A stretch of 64,000 nucleotides of DNA, from contig NC_091132.1 of the NCBI RefSeq assembly GCF_040183065.1, positions 162,698,102 to 162,762,101 of the forward strand, in the 5' to 3' direction. This DNA comes from Periplaneta americana (taxonomy: Eukaryota; Arthropoda; Insecta; Blattodea; Blattidae). The notes beneath the pieces are model-generated. The model did not search any database, had not been told where the DNA came from, and saw only the letters and a program-made list of their open reading frames with translations. The translations under genes and the position numbers were made by a program. Below, in pieces: positions 35,605-46,861 of this stretch (within the stretch, counting starts at the first letter, position 1; each line of letters opens with the position of its first letter).

Positions 35605-35799
35605 CTCCCACACGTACAAAGCCCGAGTCACGTTGTCTATATCTGCCGCGTACCAAAATCCTAAGTCTTGTTAATGTTTCTGCCGCGGACGAGAGCTTGA
35701 ATATGAGCCAACTGTTTCCGTATATCTCCCGCCTACGAGAGCCTAAGTCTTGTTAAGTGTATCTGCCGCGTACCGGAACCCGAGTGACGCTCCGTGTAT
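35605..35799. repeat. 37-bp minisatellite
   Basis: Five units start at 35605, 35643, 35680, 35726 and 35763 (37-38 bp; the third is 46 bp). Each starts CTSCCRCRYACG-like and ends GT-TAT or TTT. It is GC-richer than its surroundings. The 117-codon frame covering it is not a credible gene. Confidence 0.7.
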
Positions 35800-36049
35800 C
35801 TCCATTAAAACAGGTAAACTCTCTCCCCCTCTATCCTCGTGAGACGTAATGAACCGGCCAATAGGGTTATTTGGAAAGAACAAATGAAGGGATTGATAGC
35901 GCTATCTATACTGTGACGTCTGAGAGCGCTCTGACGGATGAAGTGACGTACTAGGTGAACGGCCGTGGTCGTGGGCACTGCTCACCCTGTGAATAAGAAG
36001 ATTGTGATTAAGTTGTAAATTTAAAAACTATACATATATGGACTCGCCA

Positions 36050-38270
36050 CTATATGTTTTTCTTCACTGCACTTCTTCCTATAAACTCGCCACAAACAGC
36101 CTCTAAATCCAAATTTTCAGCGCTATCCTTGTGTATATTTAAAATAGCAATGTGATTAAGTCGCTTCTGGTACATTGTTAAACGCAGAAATGTTTTTTGC
36201 CTTTTCAACTCGGAGAAAGAGCTTTCAGCTGTAGTGGTGAAAACCGGCATAATTAAAGTCAAGCGTATAAATTTAATTAATTCAGGCACCATTTCACGAA
36301 TAACATGTGACTTCAGAAATTTACTAAATCTCCAAAATTTCTTAATTCAACACACAACATCGCAGCATTATCACACACCATATTTCTCTGCAACCGTAAG
36401 ATTTCATAGTCATGTATGTCGCCATCGAGAACACCTGACAATCCTGACATCGTCCTCTTTTCCGATAATAAAGTTTTACACTATATTTAAAATGTTGCTT
36501 TCGTGGAAACACTCTTTAAGGGATGCTGTCACATAATCTATAAGTTCAAAGAATTTACTTGCGTCAGTAAATTCATGCTTTGCGTGTTAACGATCATCTA
36601 GGCGGCGAGACAGTTTCCTTTGCTTTGGGGTCCTTGGTTCTGACATGTCCAGCTCATTTGCTCTTCTTGTAGTTTTGTCCCATAACATTTCATAGTTATC
36701 ACAAAAAGTTTGGGAAGTTTTTATCAAATTGTGAATGAGACAATTTGCTTCATGGAAATCAAGATTTACACTTTGTAGTTTTATATTTGTTGCATCCAGG
36801 ATGGTAAATACCTGTGTCATCATGTTTAAATAAGCAAAATGTTCAAATGACTCAAGTAGTTTTAGGTAACCAGAAGCTTTAGTGCCAGCATCACTTTTAT
36901 CATTTACAGAAATATCTGAAAGGAACGAATGAACATCTTGATAGTTATCTGTCAGAGATTTTAAGCTAAGGGCCCTGACAGTGAATCGTGTTGGACAGAA
37001 CAGTCTTAAATTTTGTTCTGAGCCATGTGCATTTGTATCTCTTGAAGAATTAAACCAATTCAACCTTTTTGGGGACTTTCTTATCATATTTATTAGATCT
37101 TACTGATCACATTTCCGCAAGTTGTAATGTGATTCACACTGTCTTGTTTCACTAAATTCAATAAGTGCAAACAGTAATGCAAATATCTAGCTTTTTATTT
37201 ACTTGTAAAATCTTTGCCTGTACTCCTTTGTATTTCCCACTTAAATTCACAGCACCATCATATCGTTGTCCGCCACAATTATGAACAGCCTATTTAGTCC
37301 TAGTGTTAATAAAGTGTCAGTGATAATATTGTAGAGATTAGTCGCATCTATTGCTGACGTTTCATAGAAACCGATGAAGTGCCCTTGAATTTCTAGTTCC
37401 TTTAGAAATAATACGCAAACTTATCGACACTTGCTCTGTTTTCGCCACGTCACTCGTTTCATCCATAAGCAGGACGAAAAAACCACTTCCTGAATTTCAT
37501 TAACCAACGCACGAAGCACTTTCAATGTCATGATTTCGAGCATTTCGTTTTCCGGGTCGTGTGACACCCACCTAAAGGTAAATCTATCAATAAATCGCCT
37601 GAGTTCTAGGGAATCTTCACATCGTAATTTCAAAATCTGATGGAAATTATTTGTTTTGTCCTTATGCCCGCGGATTACTAGTCCTTGCTTTGATAAATAT
37701 AACATCGATGAAAATAGTTTATGTAAAGCAACACAAGAATTTTGAAGATTGAAACTGGCTGCAACATTTACTCTACTCTGCACCGAGTACTTTGGAACAC
37801 GATTTTTGTGGCACTGGGATATTTCAGGGAATTAAATTTTCTTAAGGTATGTTTCCAGTTGGAAAAGCCGGAGGAAATGAAGCAAGGGACTACTTTGATC
37901 GAGAAATTTAATGTTTTTTTTTTTTTTAATCACTAGCGTCCTTGCACACTTCACAAGATACCACTTTTTGTGTTCATCGTACAAAATCCACGGATGTTAG
38001 TCCTGCCATGAATTTTGGTAAATTCTACCCTTACCAGTACCCTTTATTTCGCTTTCGCAAGACAAAACGGAATCACAAAGTTTTGAAATATGTGAAGACG
38101 AACTTTGTACATCAGTCGATTTTTGAACGGAATTCAAATCCATTGTATCGAACTAAATGGTTGTCGATATCGTTGGGTTTCCACTTACGTTGGGTAGGAT
38201 CTATCCGCGCTCTTTTAATTAAAAATTTATCTATGGTCTTGATTAACATCACAAGAAAAACACATCACAA
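36050..38270 (-). pseudogene. hAT transposase relic (TTF-finger/ZMYM type)
   Basis: Reading down from 38270 on the minus strand, a TTF-type zinc-finger region appears with 'PWILYDEHKKWYLVKCARTL' and 'SSGFSNWKHTLRKFNS'. The catalytic domain follows in pieces: 'FTFRWVSHDPENEMLEIMTL' (37421-37783), then 'NLRLFCPTRFTVRALSLKSL' (36587-37087). The dimerisation region, 'TTAESSFSELKRQKTFLRLT', is at 36050-36292. Frameshifts and stops separate all the pieces. Such proteins move hAT elements and are often domesticated, but this copy is clearly dead. Confidence 0.8.
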
Positions 38271-38499
38271 TCATACTAAGTAGTTAACCGCACAGCAACG
38301 TTTGCGCAAACTAAAATTAAAGTCAACTGATTCTTTCGTTCTTTTATTTACTAAGCACCGATACTCAACGGAGAAGAGTTAAACTGTTTATTGTTGCTTT
38401 TCTTTTTTGTAGGGCCCAACAATGCTTCCTTACTTTAACTTACGTACTATTTAAAAATCTGTCTCCACTGATTGTAATAAATCATTCACCTAAAATGAG

Positions 38500-38501
<2 letters not shown>

Positions 38502-38535
<34 letters not shown>

Positions 38536-38738
38536 TTGGGAAAATTTCAGTTTACGGATTCCTCACTGACAATTATATATTAAAATACTAAAAGAGCAGA
38601 TTTGTCTGCGTTTGTCGAATGCGCATCATCATGCTTACGAAAAGGCACTTTTCATTGCCAATAATTTATTTTGTGTGCACAAGGTTGGAATTTTGAAATA
38701 AGAGGGAGAGGAAGGAATCTGTGTTCTGAAATTTATCC

Positions 38739-38786
<48 letters not shown>
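38502..38786. repeat. two AAT microsatellites
   Basis: (AAT)n tracts at 38502-38535 and 38741-38786; the second produces poly-Asn/poly-Ile frames. Confidence 0.9.
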
Positions 38787-38788
<2 letters not shown>

Positions 38789-39139
38789 CGACAAATTATT
38801 GGGTGGGCTCGGGCCCTATGGGCCCATATAAGTTGTTGCCACTGTATAGGCCTACCTAATATTAACAGAATGAAAGTCACATATGCATATCATAAAAGAA
38901 TGACGCATTAATATAAGCATTTGGGAATGTTTTACTTACAAAAAAAGGACAAATTTCAAAACAGGGATACTACCCTTCCCCTCTGACCCACCACAATTAC
39001 CTTGCATCCAGCTACTTTGCTTCCAGACTCCTCCCTCTCTCGAGTTCTCACGCCTCATCTCAAAATTGAGATCATTTTGAAGACCTTGCAATAACATTTG
39101 ACGTTCACGGAATAATAAATGTACTTAAGTTATACCTGT

Positions 39140-39730
39140 GTTTAAACGTCGAGTGATGAATTTTCGGTAGCCTTCTTGCAGTAATAATATAACAAAGAGA
39201 ATACAGCTATGCTCCTATGGGCCACTTCTTTTTCCACTCCGAAACTAAAAGTGGATTTAAATTCTTCGGTTTCCGCCCTTGACACCAACATTAATAAACT
39301 ATATTTACATATTTAGACAACAATGAAAAGCAAGCAACGATGTAACTTATAATTCGTTGAAAGCAAGAAACGAGATCAAGGATGCCGTGAGGTACAGCCA
39401 CTACACGCATACAAAAACTCACCGAATATGTTTTAAAACCCATAAGATTTTCGTTCCTATAGATATTTTTGCACTTAATTTTATTAATAAATATTTCGCA
39501 GATAAGATATAGTCTAATATTTGAATTGAAGAATATTAACACACTCTAAGTCAGTGCTCCCTAATTTTTGGAAAACTAAGTAAAACTGTCTTGAACTTGA
39601 AGGACAATTAAAAAAATATATTACAAAAATATATATTATTGAGATGCCAATTACAATAAAATTGTGGAGCAAGCGTTTGTTCTTCCCTACAGTTTAATTA
39701 GTTATTAGCTAATTAAAATGTCCGACTTGT
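39140..39730. repeat. inner end of duplication arm A
   Basis: Aligns in reverse complement with 44220-45810, where later insertions have split the match. Landmarks include TAAACTATATTTACATA/TATGTAAATATATG, GATCAAGGATGCCGTGAG/CTCACGGCATCCTTGATC and AGTCAGTGCTCC/GGAGCACTGACT. Part of the segment recurs a third time at 49040-49790. No coding frame. Confidence 0.75.
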
Positions 39731-41298
39731 AGAATCTCTTAGTTCACTTTTAAGCTTTTGAAAAAACAATGTTATGCTGGTACTCATTTTTTTTTAATGG
39801 CCCTTAATGAGCTATAGCTGTACCTAGAGCAGTACATATAAATATGTTTTCTTTTGTGGCAGTATCCATTACAATGATTATATAATAAATTTAATTACAT
39901 GAGATGTAGAATAATATGAATTTAACAAACTTGGACCTAAGTCTACGCTCAATACTATTTTTACAATTCATATACGCATACTTAACTTAATGGGAACTTA
40001 GCAAGCTTAAACCTGAATTTAGTCTGTGTATTCTTACCATATATATTCAAGTTTAATTATAGTGGAGAAAGTTGAAACATCTGAAATGGCATATTTTAAG
40101 AACTGGTGGCAACAATATAACAAAAATATGTGCATCTCTGAGGAAACTGGAGGGAAACAGGTTCCAAAAGAAAACAAAGTATATTTTGGACTTCCCTCCA
40201 TTAACTTCATTTCATAAAAAAAAGTGTCTTAGAATGTTTTAGTATTCTTCGATTCAATTATTAAACACTCAATACCGAAGCTATAAAATGAGCTACTCCA
40301 TATATATTTTTTCAGTTTCAGATAAAGGTGCGGAAGTTGAAGTAGAAGCACCTGCAGTTGGTGCTTTGTAGGCTTTCACTGTCCTAATTTAACATGATTT
40401 TATTAAGACAATTCAAAATTATAACATACACCACTCCGTCTTACTGCAGCTCTAATTTCAAAATTGAATGAAATTCTCATCCTATTTTAACTTTAGTTTA
40501 ATGATAATACTTCGAATCCTCTTCTGAATTTCACCAAGCAGGACATAACACTGATGGCGTGAACTCGGTACAGTAATTCTTTCTTAACTGGTTTTTATTT
40601 GATACCTCTTTGTACTGGAAAACTTTACTCCAGAAATCAGTGGTAGTGCTGAAATTTTTTTCGTTTCACGAAGTTAAACACGCGCCACTGTACTGAAATA
40701 TTTTCAGTAACTTTTTGGGCTATTCCTTATGTTAATTTGAGAAAACCTTGATTTGTTGTAGAACACAATGGAAACTTAGTCTATTAATGTTAAAAATACA
40801 AAAAAATGTTGCTAAAGTCTTTTCAGCAGTTCCTTGATTGAGGGAACAACAAAAAAACGGGTCGTCATGGAATTAATTTCTCACTTTGTGTATTAAGACT
40901 GTGTCTGGTTTCAGTTCCAGCTACTGAGTTGTTATCCGGATAAAATAGGGAACATTGATAGACATCTAATATTGCAAGACAAGTATTTGAAAAGATAATG
41001 GTCATTGTCGAAAGAGTCGTGTTTTATATGGAACCTGCCTTAAGCCTTATTTACATGGTATCACTTAGTGATAGATAGTCACTGACGTATCACTAAACTG
41101 CGCCGTGTACACCACTGTGCAAGTATTCACTGCGTCAGCATATCACTTCTTGCATATCACTAGAACAAGCCGGTTGCCTTCCAACTTTAGTGAGCAGTGA
41201 TGCATCATTTTTCTCATGATTCCGTCTGTTTAATGGCTGATTTCGCGCGTAAATTAATTACTTGTTTGTATGAGTTGCATTAGAACGCGCTAAATTAT

Positions 41299-41299
<1 letters not shown>
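39731..41299. other. central spacer, left part
   Basis: No gene recognised. GTATTCTTCGATTCAATTAT-like DNA at 40240 recurs at 44410 in direct orientation. A segment from about 41037 (AAGCCTTATTTACATGG) resembles a transposon end, but no partner end was found. Confidence 0.4.
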
Positions 41300-41382
<83 letters not shown>

Positions 41383-41648
41383 TTACTGGCTTTTAAGGAA
41401 CCTGAAGGTTCATTGCCGCCCTCACATAAGCCCGCCATTGGTCCCTATCCTGAGCAAAATTAATCCATTCTCTAACATCATATCCCACCTCCCTCAAATC
41501 CATTTTAATATTATCTTCCCATCTACGTCTCGGATTTAAAGGATTCGTAACAAGCTGTTTTTTACGGTGAAGGGTTGTTAGCCCTTCGCCCAACCCCCAA
41601 GCTGGAGCTGTCTGTGACTGCTTATTCAATATATTCACAGCTACCCTC

Positions 41649-41702
<54 letters not shown>
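41300..41702. repeat. AT microsatellites around LINE 3' fragments
   Basis: Long TA tracts at 41300-41380 and 41654-41702. Between them, 41381-41540 is the 3' end of the 17834-type LINE (minus; 'RRRWEDNIKMDLREVGYD') with its AAGT tail. 41541-41653 is a second block (TTCGTAACAAGCTGTTTTTT... to GCAGCTACCCTCC-like) that appears to be another retroelement 3' end. Confidence 0.75.
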
Positions 41703-41707
<5 letters not shown>

Positions 41708-41961
41708 TATTTTATTGGGTTATTTTACAACTCTGTATCAACATCTCAGGTTATTTACGTCTGAATGAAATGAAAGTGATAATGCCGGTGAAATGAGTCC
41801 GGGATCCAACACCGAAAGTTACCCAGCATTTGCTCGTATTGGGTTGAGGGAAAACCCCGGAGAAAAACCTTAAGCAAGTAAATTGCCCCGACCGAGATTC
41901 GAACCCGGGCCACTTGGTTTCGCGGCCAGACGCGTTGACCGTTACTGTACAGGAGTGGGCT
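41703..41961 (-). mobile_element. tRNA-derived SINE
   Basis: Same family as 20600-20851: minus-strand B-box GGTTCGAATCTCGGTCGG, GGTTTTTCTCCGGGG body and GACGTAAATAACC tail. Confidence 0.85.
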
Positions 41962-42061
41962 ATATATGTGGAATGGTGAATGTACTCTGTGTTTTGTTGA
42001 GCAGTATGGGGGACAGGAAGTAAATAAATCAGGAATATAAAAACAAATTAAGAGTCCTATA

Positions 42062-42959
42062 CAAAATGTTAAAAAAAGTATCCAATATTTTAGGCGGTAA
42101 TAGCATGCATCAAAACAGGAAAATAATGTCTAATAAACATGGGTCCTATGACATACTTTCCGAGATATGAACACTTGTTCATAGGAGGTGCTCAATGTGA
42201 CGTCCATTTATGGCAATGAATTTCTCTGCCCTACAATAGAGCAGACTACCAGATAATCATACCACAGTTGACACCCTTGACATGGAATAATGATACAACG
42301 TAAGGAATACTGAAAACAAAGGTCTGGTTGTGGATATGAGCGGGGTTCAGCAGAGATGGTGTTGTGAATTTTCGTAATCAGCATGTGTAGACTGATGAAA
42401 ATTCCCATGTAGTTGAAGAAACAAGGCATCAGGACCGATTCTCAATCAACATATGGGCAGGCGCTCTTGGTGATAGATTAATAGGGCCATACGTGCTACC
42501 ACAGAGACTTTCAGGACTTTCTTATTAACATATTGCCTGCCTTGCTGGAGAATGTGCCGTATCAGCAGAAACTAAATATGTGGTTCATGCACGATGGCAC
42601 ACCAGCACATTTTCTCCGCGATGTGCATGAACACCTGATGCTGACATTTCAGAACAGCTGGATTGGTCGGGGAAGCCCCACACCTTGGTCTGCTCATTAC
42701 CCAAACCTAAATCCCCTAGACTTTTGCTTATAGGGACACATGAAGGAACCAGGTCAATTTCAGAGTGCGTGATTCCTTACGCCGAAGGGCATAGGAATGC
42801 ATTGTCATGAATGGACGTCACATTGAGCACCTCCTATGAACAAGTGTTCAGATCTCAGACAGTATGTGTTGTAGGACCCATGTATATTGGACATTATTTT
42901 CTTGTTTTGATGCATACTAGTACCTCCCAAAATATTGGACACTTTTCTTTAACACCCAG
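42062..42959 (+). mobile_element. Tc1-like element with ~150-bp inverted repeats
   Basis: 42062-42212 and 42808-42959 are inverted copies (CATAGGAGGTGCTCAATGTG pairs with CACATTGAGCACCTCCTATG). TA lies at both outer ends (42060-42061, 42960-42961). The interior is a shortened transposase: 'FSINIWAGALGDRLIGPYVL' near 42440-42500, and an open piece at 42533-42733 with 'WFMHDGTPAHFLRDVHEHLM' and 'HYPNLNPLDFCL', which is the second Asp (HDG) and the PNLNPLDF motif. It then stops. The N-terminal domain and most of the first catalytic block are deleted, so it is non-autonomous. Confidence 0.85.
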
Positions 42960-43103
42960 TATAAGAATTCCGATGATGCCAAACTATCTCCGGTAGATGA
43001 AAACAGGAGAATTATTTCCAGTTTTAGTTTTTCTGCCGGTATCCTTATTGTCTGCTTTCTTTGTATAGCAACTTTAACTTCTCCAACCGAAAGGAAAACT
43101 GAT

Positions 43104-43799
43104 CAGTAGGGCGAGGATTTTGATGAAATTGCATCTTTTTTCTAGTAAGCCAGAAACATTGCTGCTTTAGTATTTATATGTTATGTGATAAACTGAGAGT
43201 TTTAAAACATATTTGTTAGGACATTTTTTTGCATTTTTTATTTTTTACAACTCATAAGAGCATTTTTTGTTTTATTCGGTCATTTTTTGGGTATTTTCAT
43301 TTAATTTTGGCCATAAATCCCCATTATTAATGCAAAATATTATTTATTTCCTTTGATATTTTCTCAACATATTTTTTCAATTAATACCCATTATTTTGTT
43401 TATATTTTAATCGTTTTTCTACACAAATATTGTCATTTTAACGTAGTACACCCCCACGTAATGGATCAGTCCAACCACCCCTTCAATATAGACTCCTCTA
43501 TACCTGTTAGTTCCGGATAAGAGTGGCCTTGTGGTGGACTACATGGAACTACATCAGATAAAATAATTAATTAAAGTGTACTGCTTAGAAAAATCATGTA
43601 AAATTAAATAAACTTGAATGTTGGTACTAGAATTTAATTTAATTACTAGTCTAAATATTAATATTCCTACTAAGCGAATTATGTAAGGTCAATTTTTAAG
43701 GCATTTTAAGGGCATTTTTGAAAGATTTTTAGTTCATAAATGCATTGTTTTAGGACATTTTTTCATGATTCATAGGTCATCAAAATCCTAGCCCTACTG
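43104..43799. mobile_element. non-autonomous inverted-repeat element
   Basis: The ends CAGTAGGGCGAGGATTTTGA and TCAAAATCCTAGCCCTACTG are inverted over about 25 bp. AAAGGAAAACTGATCA occurs just outside both ends (43090-43105, 43811-43826). The CAG...CTG ends suggest hAT (inference). No coding. Confidence 0.6.
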
Positions 43800-44219
43800 A
43801 TCACCCAGCAGAAAGGAAAACTGATCACTTGTCATCCTTAAGTAATTACTGTTAACTGCAACTATCTTTCACAATCAACTTTTTTAGAAGAGTATTTGAA
43901 GGTCCATGCACTTCTCTTCACTCATGTGTAGGCTTGTGAAAAATGAAATCTTGAAGACTACTTACTTCAGCCCAATTATAGGCCTAAAGGAATTCTCTGC
44001 AAAGAAGTTCTGCAAATGTTTGTATTGAACACTTTATTAAGAATAAATATAAATAATTCATGTTAATTACACAATGTGACCCTGTGTAATCTGACAGTGT
44101 CATTTACCAACACAGTACAATTTTTATTTTGAAATTTTTGTTCTCAATTATCAAGGCTCATGTTGTATTGTCCAAACGTTCGTAATGATTATTCTCTGCT
44201 GTACATGAAGTAACAGGTT
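43800..44219. other. central spacer, right part
   Basis: No recognised structure. Confidence 0.4.
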
Positions 44220-44489
44220 CTGAGTCAGACATTTTAATTAGTAAATAATTAATTAAACTATAGAAAAGAACAAATGCTTACTCCACAGTTTGTATTGTAA
44301 TTACTATCTCATTAAGATATAGTTTTGTAATATTTTTTTTAAATTGGCCTTCAAGTTCCTACACAATTTTTGGTAGTTTTCCATAAATTATGGAGCACTG
44401 ACTTAGGACGTTTCAGTATTCTTCGATTCAATTATCTATACTATTACATATTATGGGAGGGCATGTAGAATGTAAATTATGTGTGCATC

Positions 44490-44645
44490 CAAAAATGCAT
44501 ATAGTGTTAGTTGGGAGGCCGGAGGGAAGACCTTTGGGGAGACCAAGATATAGATAGGAGAATATTACAATGGATGGTGGGATACGATTGTAAAAACTGA
44601 ATTAATCTTGCCCAGAATAGGGACCGATAGCGGGCTTATGTGAGC
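44490..44645 (+). mobile_element. RTE-type LINE 3' fragment
   Basis: Plus-strand relic of the 'VLVGRPEGRPLG..RRR' and 'GYD' terminus (GTTGGGAGGCCGGAGGGAAG), ending before GGGCTTATGTGA. Same family as 17834-18563. Confidence 0.75.
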
Positions 44646-44699
44646 ACGCATATACTATATATCATGTAGATCTCTTTTCAAAAATGAAAAGATTATGAC

Positions 44700-45145
44700 A
44701 GTCTACAATCTATATATTTTTTAACTTTTAATGAAGCCTACCTATGTAAACAAGAATATTACTAATTATACAAGTACAGTAAATCTGCATTGCTATGAAA
44801 CCAGAAATAATGACCAATTAAATGTACCACATGTCAGGTTGCAAAAAACACAATTAAACTATGTAATTACTGCAATAAAAGTATATAACAAGATACCAAC
44901 AAATATAAAGGCACTTAATGAAACAAATTTAAATTTCAGATTAAGAGATGGCTACAAAATAACCCCTTTTATAAATTGAATGAATTTTTTGAAAATGATG
45001 TAGTATTTTAGTTAAATTTTTATTATTTTTTACTCTTTTATTATTTTAAATATTGACCCATTGTTTTTTATATTATTACATTGACGAGGCCTCTTGTATT
45101 CTTGTACCTTCAAATAAATAAAGAATATGAATATATGAATGAATA
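44700..45145 (+). mobile_element. LINE 3' end (Jockey/CR1-like)
   Basis: An 82-codon frame (44731-44979) matches the extreme C-terminus of such LINEs: 'HCYETRNNDQLNVPHVRLQK' and 'NYVITAIKVYNKIPTNIKAL'. The 3' untranslated region ends in the simple tail AAATAAAGAATATGAATATA. The rest of the element is missing. Probably the same broad family as 59066-59745. Confidence 0.65.
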
Positions 45146-45417
45146 TGACGGGAATGAACCTCTGGGTTCCTTAAAAACCGTAAATAAGTATGTATTATAT
45201 CTTATCTGCGCATCATTTAACAATAAAATGAAATGCATAAAAGTCTATTGGAACGAAAATCTGGTGGGCTTTAAAACATATTTGGTGAGTTATTGTAAGC
45301 GTATAGTGGCTTTTCGCAAATTGAAGTTGACAAAACCTCCTACTCACGGCATCCTTGATCTCGTTTCTTGCTTTCATCGAGATAAGTTACATCTTTGTTT
45401 GTCCTTCATAAATGTTA

Positions 45418-45625
45418 TGTTTTATTTAATGACGTTCGCAACTGCCGAGGTTATATCAGCGTTGCCGGTGTGCCGGAATTTTATCCCGCAGAAGTTGTTT
45501 TACATGCCAGTAAATCTACTAATTGTCGCATTTAAGGACACTTGAATGCCATCGACCTGGCCCTGGATCGAACCCACAACCTGGGGCATAGGCTAGCACT
45601 ATACCAACTGCGCCAGCCAGGCCGA
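45418..45625 (-). mobile_element. tRNA-derived SINE (second subfamily)
   Basis: TTTATTTAATGACGTTCGCAA and, on the minus strand, GGTTCGATCCAGGGCC with CTGGCGCAGTTGG define it. It is the best-preserved head of the 21913-type subfamily. It interrupts the duplicated block. Confidence 0.8.
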
Positions 45626-46191
45626 CGCTTGCTTTTCATTGTAGTCAAAATATGTAAATATATGTTTTTTTTTTTTTTAATTTATTAATGTTGCTGTCCA
45701 CGGTGGAAGCCGAAGAAATGGAATCCACTTTTAGTTTCGGAGTGGGAAAAGAAGTGGTCCATAGGAGCATAGCTGTATTTCCTTTGTAATGGTATTATTA
45801 CTCCAAGAAGATTCTTGTATTATATGATATCGCTTAATTTTCGTTCACCGCCGTCTGGATTGTAATACTATTGCCTGCTCTACGGTACAATTTTACATGA
45901 GAAACGTCGTATACCGTATACCAATGTTTCTAGAATTTGGCGCAAGACTGCGAGTGTGACTGCAACATACCGCATCATTTCTAATCTGCAGGTGCTAAAC
46001 TGTTGATACGATTGTTGGTGATTGATTAATTATTATATGTGACTAAGCTCAATAATGTTTAAGTCAGTAGTGATATATTGAATTTCTGTGCTCTAGTTTG
46101 CGTGTATGAACTTTGTGCAAAGTCATAAATTGTTGCGAAATGTGATATTAATTTTTGGATACAAATTTAGGTGCTGTGTTTATGATTAAAA

Positions 46192-46553
46192 ATGGTGAAT
46201 TGTTGTGTTCCTCTTTGTAAATCTAGACAAGGAAGTTCCCATTCAAAGGGAATAAAATATTATGAAATTCCCTCAGCAAAAGAACTTAGAGAAAAGTGGC
46301 TGGCATCTATATCCAGAGAAGGTGCCTGTAAAGGTAGCACATGGGTTCCATCCGATTATTCACGTGTGTGTAGTCTTCATTTTCGTTCAGAAGACTATAG
46401 AGAGAACTGCAAGAAACAATTTTTAAAGCCTGGTGTTATACCGAGCATTTTCCCAGCTTACCCCAGTTATCTGCAATCTCGGAAGATTACATCTCGTAAG
46501 AAAAGAGCCACTTCAGTGAATAAGGAAAGTGAAGTAGAACTTTGCGGAAATTC
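46192..46553 (+). CDS. THAP-domain exon of a P-element-like transposase gene
   Basis: ATG at 46192 opens 'MVNCCVPLCKSRQGSSHSKG', a C2CH THAP zinc-finger domain. Visible features are Cys4/Cys5 and Cys9, then 'EKWLAS' and 'STWVPSDYSRVCSLHF' (Cys and His ligands, conserved Trp), and the closing 'LKPGVIPSIFP' at about residue 80-90. A basic tail follows. After codon 120 an ATTCTG|gtaagt donor (46553) fits splicing; without it the frame stops at TAG 8 bases later. Downstream, 46790-46868 encodes a coiled-coil-like 'KMAAMKKELKKMQEKV', and P-type transposase fragments follow from 47985. This exon itself is intact. It could be a young insertion or a domesticated THAP exon. Confidence 0.7.
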
Positions 46554-46861
46554 TGGTAAGTAGCCAATTAAGAACAAATTTTTAATATTTTCTTGAATTT
46601 TTTATCTTAGTATTGTTGCTAGAAGGAAGATTTTTTTTTCCACATTGGCCAAATAAATTCCACACAGAAATTTTTCATGAAATTGAAAACAAGTATGAGA
46701 TATGAGTTCGAGTTAACCTCAAAGATAATAACAGTTCTGCAAGTTCACGGATGAAAATTAATTGGGCCTATCTAAAATTTATAGACGGGAGAAAAAATGG
46801 CAGCTATGAAAAAGGAATTGAAAAAAATGCAGGAAAAAGTAATTAATCATCCGGAATTAGA

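Larger units (their letters stand above)
34260..38844 (-). mobile_element. hAT (ZMYM-type) element, decayed
   Basis: The left end CAGTCGCGCCAACTT and right end (reverse complement) CAGTGGCAACAACTT are followed by GTGGGCTC- and GAGCCCAC-type motifs. The flanks TATAGGTCTACCTA (34246-34259) and TATAGGCCTACCTA (38845-38858) match over 14 bp, longer than the usual 8-bp hAT duplication. It carries a hAT transposase relic on the minus strand. The left 1.7 kb holds simple repeats and a minisatellite with no coding. The boundaries are moderately secure. Confidence 0.55.
44220..45810. repeat. inner end of duplication arm B
   Basis: Reverse-complement match of 39140-39730 (see there), expanded by two LINE fragments (44490-44645 and 44700-45145) and a SINE (45418-45625). 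Confidence 0.75.

Noticed and set aside
35403..35756. 117-codon plus frame
   Set aside because: Low-complexity Thr/Asn/Ser-rich reading that runs into the minisatellite; no recognisable domain or splice context.
41037..41210. AAGCCTTATTTACATGG-type transposon terminus
   Set aside because: No inverted partner end or target duplication could be found.
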